Assembly (NCBI RefSeq): GCF_900167365.1
Contig: NZ_FUXL01000007.1
Location: forward strand, 186,001-250,000
Origin: Consotaella salsifontis
Lineage (GTDB): Bacteria > Pseudomonadota > Alphaproteobacteria > Rhizobiales > Rhizobiaceae
Reading direction: 5' to 3'
DNA length: 64,000 nucleotides
In this document: piece after piece, positions 29,863-40,247 of the stretch
How positions within the stretch are numbered: the first letter of the stretch is position 1
How the letters are laid out: every line of letters begins with the position of its first letter
The notes under the pieces: generated by a model
The model's input: the letters and a program-made list of their open reading frames with translations, nothing else
The model's database searches: none
Told to the model about the DNA's origin: nothing
Made by a program: the position numbers and the translations under genes

Positions 29863-30672
29863 TTAGGGTGCCGGATGGGCGAACGGAAGCCCGGCCGAGG
29901 CGAATTTTGCACCCTTGACGGGGCGCGCGTCCACGGCGGAAGCATGAAGCACGCCGGTCATCAGCCGCAGGCGCGTCGCCAGCAGCTTGAGATATTCGAT
30001 GACCAGAACCCGCATTCCGTTGGTGGACGGCATCCGCCCCTCGGCCCAAAGATCCTCGCGCCCCACCGGATAAGGCACGATCGCAGGCATGTCCGGCGTT
30101 CGGTCGAATTCGAGAAGCGAGCGCGGCATATGATAGTCGCTGGTCACGAGGATCAATCGCGACAACCCTCTCGTGCGCGCCCAGGCGGCGGCCATTTCGG
30201 CATTGCCGATGGTGTTGAGGGCCGCATAGTCGATGTCGATGCAACAATCGAACCAGGAGGGCGCCGTTCCGGTCAGACGCGACAGCGTGCGCGCCGTGGT
30301 GCCGCGATTGACGCCGCTGATGAGAAGGCGCCGAGCATGGCCGGTCTTCAGAAGATCCAGCGCGCTCTCCAGCCGCAGCGCCCCGCCGGTCAGCACGACG
30401 ATGCCGTCGGCATGGTCGGTTTCTTGCGGCGTCGAAAGGCTGGAAACGTCCTCGACGAAGCGGAGGAAGCCGCCGAAGGCGTAGCCACAGACCAGGATCG
30501 CACCAAGAAGGAGCAGGAATCCGACGCGCGACAGCCAGCGTCCGCGCCGCTGTTGACGCGCCGCACTACCGCTCTTGTCCGTCCCCGCAACCGGGGGCAT
30601 CGCGTCTATGCCGCTCTTCCCCTTCAGGTCGCGGTCAGACTGGCAAACACCTCCGTCGATGACATTCGCCAT
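29863..30672 (-). CDS. YdcF/SanA-family (DUF218) membrane protein
   Basis: A 269-aa protein with a basic N-terminus, one transmembrane helix (about 48-70) and a DUF218 domain (about 85-235). Family landmarks are ADGIVVLTGG, TGHARRLLISGVN and LVTSDYHMPRSLLEF. Related proteins (SanA, ElyC) act in envelope integrity and peptidoglycan or undecaprenyl lipid handling. It starts 7 bases after the ftsX stop, so it is probably co-transcribed with the division genes. Confidence 0.9.
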   Translation of the reverse strand: MANVIDGGVCQSDRDLKGKSGIDAMPPVAGTDKSGSAARQQRRGRWLSRVGFLLLLGAILVCGYAFGGFLRFVEDVSSLSTPQETDHADGIVVLTGGALRLESALDLLKTGHARRLLISGVNRGTTARTLSRLTGTAPSWFDCCIDIDYAALNTIGNAEMAAAWARTRGLSRLILVTSDYHMPRSLLEFDRTPDMPAIVPYPVGREDLWAEGRMPSTNGMRVLVIEYLKLLATRLRLMTGVLHASAVDARPVKGAKFASAGLPFAHPAP

Positions 30673-30679
30673 CTGTCTC

Positions 30680-31684
30680 CTAACCCTCCACCGGAGAGAT
30701 CATGTCTATCGCCGCAAGCTGGCGCGTAACCGTCAGCCGCGAGGTCAATGCCGTGAGGCCGGCTACGGTTGCGACGAGCACGAAGACGCCGGCATAGCCC
30801 GTCCAGCCGATGGCGAAGGAGCCGAAGAGCGCGCTGATCTGATCGGCCTCGGGCGTTGCCTGGTTGGAGGCGGTCCAGTCGCCGATGGCGGCGAAGAGCA
30901 GAAGTGCGCCAACGCCGCCCGTGCACGCGCCGATCAGGCCAAGGCGTAGGAAATGGTGCTGGAACTCGCCGGCGATGAAGGAGGATTGCGCGCCGACGAA
31001 GTGAAGCACCTCCACGATGTGCCGGTTTCCGGCCATGGCGCCGCGCGTGGCGAAAATCACCGTGAGCACCGTCGCGGTGAGCACCAGCGACAGGATGGCG
31101 AGGCCGATGGCCACGGTCGCATGCGCCATGGCCACGAGGCGCGACACCCAGGCGCGGTGATCGTCGAGGCTGGCTTGTGGCACCGCCGCCTCGAGATTGG
31201 CCTTGAGCATCGAAAAATCGGGCGGCGAAGCCTCGTTGATGGCGATGATCACGAGGCGCGGAACCGGCAGCTCGTTGAGGTCGAGCCCCTCTCCGAGCCA
31301 AGGCTCCAGCAGCCGGCCCGTCGCCGCGTCGTCGAGCACCGAGGCGCTCTCAACGCCGGGGGTCGCCAGCACGAGGTCCTGGACCTTCTGCAGCGCCGCA
31401 GCCATGTCGACTCCCTCTGCGGGGCGGACCTGGATGGTGATCTCGCGCGAGATCTGGCTCTGCCACTGGGCCGCCGTATCGGAGACCAGCGTGACGGCGC
31501 CGAAGGTGAGGCTGGCGAGAAACGTCATGATGCCGAGCACAGTCATCAGCGCGCGCCCCGCGACGTTGGCGGGCGGCACGATGGGCGTTTGGCGCGCCTC
31601 GATGCGGCGTTGAATCAGCCCCGTGGCGCGTTCCAGAAGACGCTCCGACAGGCGCTGCGCGCGGGAGACGACGACCTCAATCAT
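30680..31684 (-). CDS. ftsX: Cell division protein FtsX
   Basis: The 334-aa permease-like partner of FtsE; the complex controls peptidoglycan hydrolases at the septum. Four transmembrane segments are visible: one near residue 50-75 and three in the C-terminal half (about 190-220, 235-265 and 290-315), with a periplasmic domain between the first and second (TIQVRPAEGVDMAAAL). The start overlaps the ftsE end by 8 bases. Confidence 0.92.
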   Translation of the reverse strand: MIEVVVSRAQRLSERLLERATGLIQRRIEARQTPIVPPANVAGRALMTVLGIMTFLASLTFGAVTLVSDTAAQWQSQISREITIQVRPAEGVDMAAALQKVQDLVLATPGVESASVLDDAATGRLLEPWLGEGLDLNELPVPRLVIIAINEASPPDFSMLKANLEAAVPQASLDDHRAWVSRLVAMAHATVAIGLAILSLVLTATVLTVIFATRGAMAGNRHIVEVLHFVGAQSSFIAGEFQHHFLRLGLIGACTGGVGALLLFAAIGDWTASNQATPEADQISALFGSFAIGWTGYAGVFVLVATVAGLTALTSRLTVTRQLAAIDMISPVEG

Positions 31685-32336
31685 AGATCGTCACCCTCCC
31701 ATCGGCGAGAACGAGACGGCGCGCCTCGACCTGATCCATCAGGCCGACGTCATGCGTGGCGATCACCACCGCCGTGCCCGACCGGTTGAGTTCGAGGAAG
31801 AGGCGCAGGATGCGGCGGGCGAGCGGCGGGTCGACATTGCCCGTCGGCTCGTCGGCGAGCAGGATGTCCGGCCGGTCGATCAAGGCCCGGGCGATGGCTG
31901 CGCGTTGCTTTTCGCCGCCGGAGAGCACCAGCGGCGGAGCGTTGAGGCGCTCACCCAGCCCGACCCATTTGATGAGGTCGACGACGTCGCGGCGGTACTC
32001 CGCCTCTTCCTTGCCGCGCACGCGCAGCGGCAAGGCGACGTTCTCATAGGTCGTCAGATGGTCCAGCAGCCGAAAATCCTGGAACACCACGCCGATGCGC
32101 CGGCGGATCAGCGGCAGGTCGGCGCGCTTGAGGGTGGAAACATCCTTGCCGAGGATGGTGATAAGCCCGCGCGTCGGCTTCAGCGCCAGGAAGAGCATTC
32201 TTAAAAGGCTCGTCTTTCCCGCGCCCGAGGGTCCGGTGAGAAACTGGAACGATTGCGGCCAAATCTGGAAGCTGAGGTCGCGCAAGACCTCCGGCCCCAT
32301 GTCGTAGCGCAGTCCCACATTCTCGAAACGAACCAC
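31677..32336 (-). CDS. ftsE: Cell division ATP-binding protein FtsE
   Basis: A 219-aa ABC ATPase with Walker A GPSGAGKTS, signature LSGGEKQR, Walker B ILLADEPTGNVD and the switch His in IATHDVG. The start is taken as GTG at 32336 (MVRFENVGLRYDMGPEVL), matching the normal FtsE N-terminus and following a GAGGGG site; a TTG six codons earlier is the alternative. It heads the leftward cluster ftsE-ftsX-YdcF-plsC. Confidence 0.94.
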   Translation of the reverse strand: MVRFENVGLRYDMGPEVLRDLSFQIWPQSFQFLTGPSGAGKTSLLRMLFLALKPTRGLITILGKDVSTLKRADLPLIRRRIGVVFQDFRLLDHLTTYENVALPLRVRGKEEAEYRRDVVDLIKWVGLGERLNAPPLVLSGGEKQRAAIARALIDRPDILLADEPTGNVDPPLARRILRLFLELNRSGTAVVIATHDVGLMDQVEARRLVLADGRVTIYD

Positions 32337-32492
32337 TCGGCCCCTCGTCCTCAAATCCCCCGATGGTGATGGCGGGAGAGTGTGTCGATTTCACGCTCTT
32401 CGCGCTTTCCGAACCCTACGCCGGACATGCGTAAGACTTGGTTAACCATGACTTCTTACCAATTCCTGAACGCTTGATGAAAGGAGAGGCCG

Positions 32493-33032
32493 ATGAGCCA
32501 GCCCCAAAGGCGTAGCCGCGATGGCGCGGCGCGGTTCGCCAGCAGGCCTGCAGGGCAGGTTCTGGTGATCGAGGCGGCAGCGAAAGTCATCGCGCGCCGT
32601 CCACGTGCGTCCTTGGCCGCTGATTCGCCCATTCCCGGCGTAGTGCCGCTGGTGACGCGGCTCGATCCGGAGCCGGCGGCCGACGAGGCGCAGCCGATGC
32701 CCGCGCGGCGGTCGCGGGCTTCCGTGCCGGGATTCATCTTCCAGGATATCGCCCCTCGCCCAACTCTTGTCGCCACCCGCGAAAGCGTGGCGCCGGCTCA
32801 CCGCTCCCCACCCGCTCGCGGCCTGCTGCCGGCCCGCGCGGCCCTGGTTTCGGGTCTCGCCGCCGCTCTGGTCGTGGGGCTGCTGGCGTTCGGCTGGCAG
32901 AGCCTTTCTGGTTCAGGCGGCACCCGGACAGCGACGGCCATGCGCAACCTCATCGCCTCCAGCATGGACACGGCGGCGCACACCCGCCGCGACATTCTTT
33001 CGGTGGACGGACTGGTCCGGACGGCGGTCTGA
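32493..33032 (+). CDS. Hypothetical single-pass membrane protein next to ftsE
   Basis: A 179-aa product with an excellent ribosome site (AAAGGAGAG five bases before the ATG). It has a basic, Pro/Arg-rich, probably disordered N-terminal 110 residues, one hydrophobic helix (about 113-135, LVSGLAAALVVGLLAFGW) and a short periplasmic tail. It contains no cysteine. In related genomes the gene divergent from ftsE often encodes a protein with an MJ0042-type zinc ribbon followed by a TM helix; this one would have only the TM part. I do not recognise a function. Confidence 0.6.
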   Translation: MSQPQRRSRDGAARFASRPAGQVLVIEAAAKVIARRPRASLAADSPIPGVVPLVTRLDPEPAADEAQPMPARRSRASVPGFIFQDIAPRPTLVATRESVAPAHRSPPARGLLPARAALVSGLAAALVVGLLAFGWQSLSGSGGTRTATAMRNLIASSMDTAAHTRRDILSVDGLVRTAV

Positions 33033-33229
33033 CGCCCCGCCGCTCTTCCGCCCCTCGTCATGGCGTTGTACGATCGCCGGTGGATCGAGCCTTGGGCTTA
33101 GGGTGTTGGCGATCACCTTTTTGATCGAGTTTGGCGGCGCGCCGCGATGTCGCGTCGTCCACGCCATCGATCCTGAAACAAGCGGCGACATCATTGTGGA
33201 AGTCCGCCAATAGGAGCGCTGGAGAGCGA

Positions 33230-33766
33230 ATGATCAGTGTTGCCGGTAAGACGATCGACACCGTGTTCTCGCAAGAGGAGATCGCGGCGGAGGTCGACCG
33301 TCTCGCGACAGAGGTCGCCGCGCGCGCGCCGCGCAACCTTCTGGTCATCGCCGTCCTGAAGGGCTCCTTCGTCTTCGCCGCCGATCTCATCCGGGCGATG
33401 CACAAGGCCGGCATTGCGCCCGAAGTGGAGTTCATTTCCCTTTCGAGCTATGGTGCCGGCACCAATCCTGGGCCGATACGGGTGCTTCGCGACATCGAGA
33501 GCGACGTAAAGGGCCGGGACGTCCTGCTCATCGACGACATTCTGGAATCGGGCAGGACCATCCAGTTTGCCCGCGACCTGATGGTTTCGCGCGGAGCCGC
33601 CAAGGTCGAGCTTGCGGTTCTTCTCGACAAGACCATGAGGCGCCAGAGCCCGATCGAGGCGGATTACGTCGGCTTTCGCTGCCCGGATGTGTTCGTCGTG
33701 GGTTATGGCATGGATGTCGGCCACGCCCTGCGCGAGCTTCCCTTCGTCGGTCGTGTCGTCGAATAG
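33230..33766 (+). CDS. hpt: Hypoxanthine phosphoribosyltransferase
   Basis: It salvages hypoxanthine (and usually guanine) with PRPP. The 178-aa enzyme has the PRPP-binding motif VLLIDDILESGRT, the SLSSYGAGT loop and the C-terminal base-binding VGYGMDVGHALRELPFVG. The ATG at 33230 follows GGAGAG and begins MISVAGKTIDTVFS. The preceding 197 bases (33033-33229) show no gene. Confidence 0.95.
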   Translation: MISVAGKTIDTVFSQEEIAAEVDRLATEVAARAPRNLLVIAVLKGSFVFAADLIRAMHKAGIAPEVEFISLSSYGAGTNPGPIRVLRDIESDVKGRDVLLIDDILESGRTIQFARDLMVSRGAAKVELAVLLDKTMRRQSPIEADYVGFRCPDVFVVGYGMDVGHALRELPFVGRVVE

Positions 33767-33895
33767 GAAAAGGCTGGCAAGCTTAAGCTAAGCCACTTAT
33801 ATTAAAGGACAATCCTGCGGAAGGTTAGCCTCGCACAAGTTTCGGCCTGTAGGCTGCTGTCGGGCCAACATCCGTTGCCGCATGAGGAGAATGGC

Positions 33896-34297
33896 ATGGC
33901 AAGAATTCTCGTCGCCGAAGACGATCCGGGTGTGCGCCTCCTGGTGACACGCGCCCTGATGATGGAAGGCCATGCCGTCGTCGCCGCGGAAGACGGGGAA
34001 GCTGCGCTCGAACTTCTGGAAGAGAAGGAGGGCGCCTTCGACCTCCTGTTGTCCGACATTCGCATGCCCGTCATGACGGGCATCGAGCTCGCCCGCGCCG
34101 TCAGCACCCGCTTTCCCGCCCTGACCATCCTGCTGATGACCGGCTATGCCGAACAGCGCGAGGAAGCCGAGACGCTGCCGGCCATCGTCGGAATCGTCGA
34201 CAAGCCGTTCACCGTGGCGGAAATCCGCCGTGCCGTGACCACGGCCCTTGCCGGCAGCTACACCGAGTGGGAAACCGTCCGCTCCTGCTGTGCCTGA
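33896..34297 (+). CDS. Single-domain response regulator (CpdR-like receiver)
   Basis: A 133-aa protein made only of a CheY-like receiver domain plus a short tail. The acidic pocket is Asp9-Asp10, the phosphoacceptor is Asp54 (LLSDIRMP), the Thr is in LLMTGY and the Lys in VDKPF. There is no output domain. Its MARILVAEDD start and lone-receiver form are like CpdR, the ClpXP adaptor of the alphaproteobacterial cell cycle, but identity is not proven. GAGGAG lies just before the ATG. No histidine kinase is adjacent. Confidence 0.85.
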   Translation: MARILVAEDDPGVRLLVTRALMMEGHAVVAAEDGEAALELLEEKEGAFDLLLSDIRMPVMTGIELARAVSTRFPALTILLMTGYAEQREEAETLPAIVGIVDKPFTVAEIRRAVTTALAGSYTEWETVRSCCA

Positions 34298-34321
34298 GCA
34301 GGCTCCGAAAGGACACTACCA

Positions 34322-36940
34322 TTATTGCGGCTGAAGCAGCCGCTCCAGGTATTCGCGCTCGAGCTGCGGCGAAAGGGCCCGACCGAGCCTCTCGCGGATG
34401 GCATCGAGAATCCTGCGCGCGCGCTGAACGTCGATTTCGTCCGGCACCTTGACGTCGCCGTCATAGACCGGCCCTTCCGTCGAGCGCGGCCGCCCGAGAG
34501 GGTCACGGCCCATCGGGTCCTGAGGCCCGCGCGCCATTCCCTGCCCTTGGCGCCCGCTCTGCCCCTGCCCCGGCTGCATCGCCTGCTGCATCTGCTCCAT
34601 CATCTGACGGCCGCCGCGACGCATCGCCTCCAGGGCCCGTCCTTGCTCGCCGAGCGCCGTGCCGTCGTCGCCCTGACCGAGCGCGCCCTCGGCGTTGCCC
34701 ATGGCCTTCCCAGCCTCGCCGAGTGACTGCGCCGGGTCCATGCCGAGCTCCTTCATGCGCTTCTGGAAAGCCTCCAGATCCTTCTGAAGCTGGCCCTGGC
34801 GCGCCTGAAGCTCCTTCATCAGTTTTTGGAGCTGCTCGGTTGTCATCGACTGGTCGCCGCCAGATCCCGGTTGCTCCTGCGGCTCACCGCCCTCGCCGTA
34901 CTCGTCGCCGCTCTGTTGCTGGTTATTGAGGCGGCGCGACAGATCGAAGGTCTGATCCATCAGCTGCTGCTGGCGGCGAAGCATGTCGCCCAGCTTGTTC
35001 ATCTCCTGCTGCATCTGGCTCTGCTGGCGACCCTGCTGCATCTGGCCGGGACGCATCGCCTGGAGATTGTTCATCATCTGCTGAAGCTCGGAGAGGAGCT
35101 GCTCGGCGGCATCGCGCGAGCCCGACTTCGCCAGATCTTCGATCTGGTCGAGCATCCGGTCCAGGTCCTGCGGGCGGATCTCCTGGACGTTGCCCATCTG
35201 GAGCTGATCCTGGGTCATCGCCGGCATGTCGCGCATCGCCTCGGCAAGGGCCTGGAGATACTCGTTCATCGCCTGGCGCAGCTCCTTCATGAGCTTATCG
35301 ATCTCCTCCTGGGAGGCGCCGTTCTGCAGCGCCTCCGAAAGGCGCTCGCGCACGTCGTTCAGCTTGCGCTCGGCGATAGCGAGATCGCCGGCCTCGATGC
35401 CGAGCGCGATCTCCCAGAGAAAATCCACCGCCGATCGCAGCACGTCATCATCGGCGGCATGGGCGATCCGCTCACGCGCTGCCCGCAGTGCCAGATAGTC
35501 GGCCGAGCGCTCGATGAATTCGGGGCGCGACGTCACGGCGTCAAGCATGTCGACGACCTTCGGTGCGGCGTCGCCATTGAGAGCGAGCATTCGCCGCTGC
35601 TCGACCACCGCACGCGCCAGCGGGTTGAAGAAGCGCTTCTCCGGCAGTTTCAGCCGTATTTCGGCCGAGCGCCCCACCTGCCCCGCATCGTCCTCGACCT
35701 CCAGCGTCATCGCAACGTCCGCGCCCGCATAGGGACTGTCGGTCAGATCCACGCTCATATGCGCTTCGGCCTCGCCTTTCGTGCGGCGCGGCAGGGCAAG
35801 GCGAATTTCCGGCGCGGGATAGAGCGGCCGTGCGCCGGCCGCTCCCTCGCCCTCGACGCGGACTGCGGCCTTGCCGCGACTGACACCGTAGTCGTCGCTC
35901 ACGACGTAGGCGAGTTGAAGCGCCCCGTTGGCGGCAGGCTTCGGATCGTCCTTGAAGGCCACCGTCGGCGGCGCGTCGTCGATCACCGTGAACGTCCACT
36001 GGCCGCCATTGCCCGACGCCGTGGCGAGCCGCGCGGTGCCGCTGGATTTCACGACGAACTCGTATTCGCCCGGCACGCTTCGCTCTCCGCTCTCGGCGGG
36101 CCTGCTCCGCGCGGTGTCGCCGGAAGCGTCGGGGGCACTGGTTGGAATTTGCTGCTCCGCCCCGCCATCGGGCTTAAAGCCGAGCGAGGCACCGGTCGCG
36201 TCGGATACGCGGACGGAGAGGACACTGCCTTCCGGCACCTCTATGGGTCCAAGGGCGGCCTGCCGCTGCGGGTCGGTCAGGAAGATCGGCGCGCGGCTGG
36301 TATAGGCCGGTGGCGTGATCCACGCATCGACGCGCGCGGCGGTCGACACCGAGGCCGGCGGCGGCAAAAAGGCGTCCCAGATGCGGCCGCCGTGAGATCC
36401 ATGCGAGAAGGCGAATGCCGTCACGAGGAGGCAGGCGAGGACCGCCCGGATGCCGTAGGGATCGAGCCGCTCCGTGCGGGTGCGCGGAGCCCCACCGGAA
36501 AGATCGGCCAGGCGAGCCGCCATGCGGCGGCGATGCTCGCGCCACAGCGCCGCGGCAAACGGGTCTCCCTCCTCCTCGGCGACGAGACGGTCGGACTGGG
36601 TGGAAAGCGGTTGGTGCGCAAGGCGGCTCTCCACCTCAATGCGCTCGTCGACCTCGCGCCGACCGGGCAACGCGATGACGCGCGCGCGCCAGAGAGCGAC
36701 GCCGAAAGCCAGCGCCAGCGCGGCCAGAATGGCGAAGCGCACCCCCGCCGGCACAAGAAAGAAGACGCCGAACCAGGCAAGGATCAGGAAGAGCGCGACG
36801 ACCGAAGAAAGCGCGAGCAAGGTCGGCCACAGGCGCTCGACCAGGATCGAAACCCAGGCGCTGGCGCGCGTCGGGGCCAACCGCCGGTCGAGGAACCGGG
36901 CGTCGGCCGAGTTGCGCCGAGGATGCGCGTCTTTGTCCAT
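34322..36940 (-). CDS. TIGR02302/DUF4175 membrane protein
   Basis: An 872-aa protein of a family restricted largely to alphaproteobacteria. Two or three transmembrane helices lie near 40-85 and 162-180, followed by beta-rich periplasmic modules (about 190-450) and a long helical region. The C-terminal third is rich in Gln and Met (repeated QQM, MQQ, GQM words) and ends with DEIDVQRARRILDAIRERLG. Function is unknown; the size, membrane anchor and coiled, low-complexity tail suggest an envelope scaffold. It lies downstream of lysA in the conserved argH-lptM-lysA cluster. Confidence 0.87.
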   Translation of the reverse strand: MDKDAHPRRNSADARFLDRRLAPTRASAWVSILVERLWPTLLALSSVVALFLILAWFGVFFLVPAGVRFAILAALALAFGVALWRARVIALPGRREVDERIEVESRLAHQPLSTQSDRLVAEEEGDPFAAALWREHRRRMAARLADLSGGAPRTRTERLDPYGIRAVLACLLVTAFAFSHGSHGGRIWDAFLPPPASVSTAARVDAWITPPAYTSRAPIFLTDPQRQAALGPIEVPEGSVLSVRVSDATGASLGFKPDGGAEQQIPTSAPDASGDTARSRPAESGERSVPGEYEFVVKSSGTARLATASGNGGQWTFTVIDDAPPTVAFKDDPKPAANGALQLAYVVSDDYGVSRGKAAVRVEGEGAAGARPLYPAPEIRLALPRRTKGEAEAHMSVDLTDSPYAGADVAMTLEVEDDAGQVGRSAEIRLKLPEKRFFNPLARAVVEQRRMLALNGDAAPKVVDMLDAVTSRPEFIERSADYLALRAARERIAHAADDDVLRSAVDFLWEIALGIEAGDLAIAERKLNDVRERLSEALQNGASQEEIDKLMKELRQAMNEYLQALAEAMRDMPAMTQDQLQMGNVQEIRPQDLDRMLDQIEDLAKSGSRDAAEQLLSELQQMMNNLQAMRPGQMQQGRQQSQMQQEMNKLGDMLRRQQQLMDQTFDLSRRLNNQQQSGDEYGEGGEPQEQPGSGGDQSMTTEQLQKLMKELQARQGQLQKDLEAFQKRMKELGMDPAQSLGEAGKAMGNAEGALGQGDDGTALGEQGRALEAMRRGGRQMMEQMQQAMQPGQGQSGRQGQGMARGPQDPMGRDPLGRPRSTEGPVYDGDVKVPDEIDVQRARRILDAIRERLGRALSPQLEREYLERLLQPQ

Positions 36941-37091
36941 CCGGCTCCCATTCCTAATAGACGCTCAAACTAGCATGATTTACGGCGCTATCGAGGCGGT
37001 GACGGCGTTGTGATGTTCGTCGGAACAGATGTCCGCCCGTGAGCCCCCACCAGTCGGCGGCGAGCCCTCGCGCAGCGCGGCACAGCCGGCC

Positions 37092-38375
37092 TTATTGGCC
37101 TTGGCCATCCTTCTCGAGCCACGGCGGCAGACGATCGAGGCCGATCAATTCCTCGATGGTTTGGCGCGGGCGAACCACGGCGTAGTCGTCATCCCGGACC
37201 AGAACCTCCGGCACCAGAGCCCGCGAATTGTAGGTGCCGGACTGCACCGCCCCATAGGCGCCCGCCGAAGCGATGAAGAGAAGATCGCCGGCGGCTGCGG
37301 GGCAGATGCTTCGGTCGCGCGCCATGAAATCGCCGGTCTCGCAGACCGGCCCCACGATGTCGGCGACGATCATCTCGTCGCTCTGAGGCTCGCGCACGGG
37401 GCGCACGTCGTGCCACGCATCGTAGAGCGTCGGCCGAATGAGATCGTTCATGGCCGCATCAACGATGACGAAGGTCTTGGCCTCCGCCTTCTTCACGTAG
37501 AGCACCTTGGTAACGAGGATGCCGGCGTTGGCGGCGATGAGGCGCCCCGGCTCGAAGATCACTCGGCAGCCGAGATCGCGCACATGGCGCTTCACTGTCT
37601 CGGCGTAGGCGGGCGGCCCCGGAGGCGGCTCGTTGTCGCGTCGATAGGGAACGCCAAGACCGCCGCCGAGGTCGATATGGTGAATGGCATGTCCCTTGGC
37701 GCGCAACCGGCGCACGAGATTGGCCAGACGGTCGAAAGCCTGATCGAACGGCTCGAGCTCGGTGATCTGGCTGCCGATATGCATGTCGATGCCGTGGACC
37801 GCCAGATTGGGCAGGGCGCGGGCGCGGTCATAGACCTCCTCCGCGCGGTCGAAGGCGATGCCGAACTTGTCGGCCTTCTTGCCGGTGGAAATCTTGGCGT
37901 GGGTGCGCGCATCGACATCGGGATTGATGCGGAAGGAGATCGGCGCGACCTTGCCCAGCGCCAGCGCCCGCGCCGCAACGCATTCCAGCTCGGGCTCCGA
38001 CTCGATGTTGAAGCAGAAGATGCCTGCGGCGAGCGCGCGGTCGATCTCCGCAGGCGTCTTGCCGACACCGGAGAACATGATCTTTTCCGGCGGAATGCCG
38101 GCAGCCAGCGCCCGTTCCAGCTCGCCGCCCGAGACGACGTCGGCGCCTGCCCCCAGACGGGCGAGAGTCGCCAGCACCGCCTGGTTGGAATTGGCCTTCA
38201 TCGCATAGCAGACCAGCGCGTCGATATCGCTGAAGGCGTCCGAGAAGACACGGTAATGGCGGGTGAGCGTCGCCGTCGAATAGCAATAGAACGGCGTTCC
38301 CACCGCCGCGGCGATGGCCTCGACGCTGACGTCCTCGGCGTGGAGGACGCCGTCCCGATAGTCGAAATGATTCAT
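37092..38375 (-). CDS. lysA: Diaminopimelate decarboxylase
   Basis: It makes L-lysine from meso-diaminopimelate, PLP-dependent, alanine-racemase fold. In the 427-aa product the PLP Lys is in CYAMKANSN, the phosphate and His contacts in DIHMHIGSQI-like segment GIDMHIGSQI, and the catalytic Cys in VCETGDFMA. ATG 38375 begins MNHFDYRDGVLHAEDVS, the usual start; twelve extra codons upstream are not needed. Confidence 0.96.
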   Translation of the reverse strand: MNHFDYRDGVLHAEDVSVEAIAAAVGTPFYCYSTATLTRHYRVFSDAFSDIDALVCYAMKANSNQAVLATLARLGAGADVVSGGELERALAAGIPPEKIMFSGVGKTPAEIDRALAAGIFCFNIESEPELECVAARALALGKVAPISFRINPDVDARTHAKISTGKKADKFGIAFDRAEEVYDRARALPNLAVHGIDMHIGSQITELEPFDQAFDRLANLVRRLRAKGHAIHHIDLGGGLGVPYRRDNEPPPGPPAYAETVKRHVRDLGCRVIFEPGRLIAANAGILVTKVLYVKKAEAKTFVIVDAAMNDLIRPTLYDAWHDVRPVREPQSDEMIVADIVGPVCETGDFMARDRSICPAAAGDLLFIASAGAYGAVQSGTYNSRALVPEVLVRDDDYAVVRPRQTIEELIGLDRLPPWLEKDGQGQ

Positions 38376-38439
38376 GGCACGTCCCAAATCGCGCCGTTCA
38401 GCCAACCTCAAATCGAGTTCGGCGTCGCGGTCGGTCGCG

Positions 38440-38730
38440 TCAGTTCAGCAGGGGATCGAGAATGAAGGACTTTTTCTGCGCCTTGGGATTCCTGCGGATT
38501 TCCGGCGCGCGAGCGGCCTCGTTCTTGTCGTCGAGGATCGAGTAGATGGTCGAATTGACAGCGGCGGCCGAGGTGGTCTGTGGCGTCGTGCGCTTGTCGG
38601 GATCGATCTTGATCTCTTCCTGGGTGTTCGGCCGGACGGGGGCGTTGCGACGCCCGCAGGCCGACAACCCCGGCACGAGAACGACGAGGCAGAACAAGAG
38701 CCAGAGAGCCGGTTTCATCGCTGCTTTCAT
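38440..38730 (-). CDS. lptM: Small LptM-like lipoprotein
   Basis: A 96-aa lipoprotein with a signal peptide (MKAAMKPALWLLFCLVVLVPG) and a lipobox LSAC, followed by CGRRNAPVRP, close to the CGxKGPL start of LptM, which assists assembly of the LPS translocon LptDE. The gene lies between argH and lysA exactly where rhizobial lptM is found. The tail is longer than E. coli LptM and Lys/Arg-rich. ATG 38718 (four codons later) is an alternative start; the upstream frame is ignored. Confidence 0.8.
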   Translation of the reverse strand: MKAAMKPALWLLFCLVVLVPGLSACGRRNAPVRPNTQEEIKIDPDKRTTPQTTSAAAVNSTIYSILDDKNEAARAPEIRRNPKAQKKSFILDPLLN

Positions 38731-38823
38731 CTCTTTTTCGCTCGTCTTCGGGTTCACACCAACCGGCATGCTGATACCGCTCCTCGCGCGCCGGGCCAAG
38801 CGGCAATCGCGCTTCTCTGAACG

Positions 38824-40227
<1,404 letters not shown>

Positions 40228-40247
40228 AGAAAAAGGTTTATCGATCG

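Noticed and set aside
32440-32470. A CtrA site in the ftsE divergent region
   Set aside because: Only one TTAA half fits; the second half after 7 bases is TTCT.
34826-36973. A 715-codon open frame antisense to the DUF4175 gene
   Set aside because: Same artefact of high GC at third positions; no start signal and no recognisable domain.
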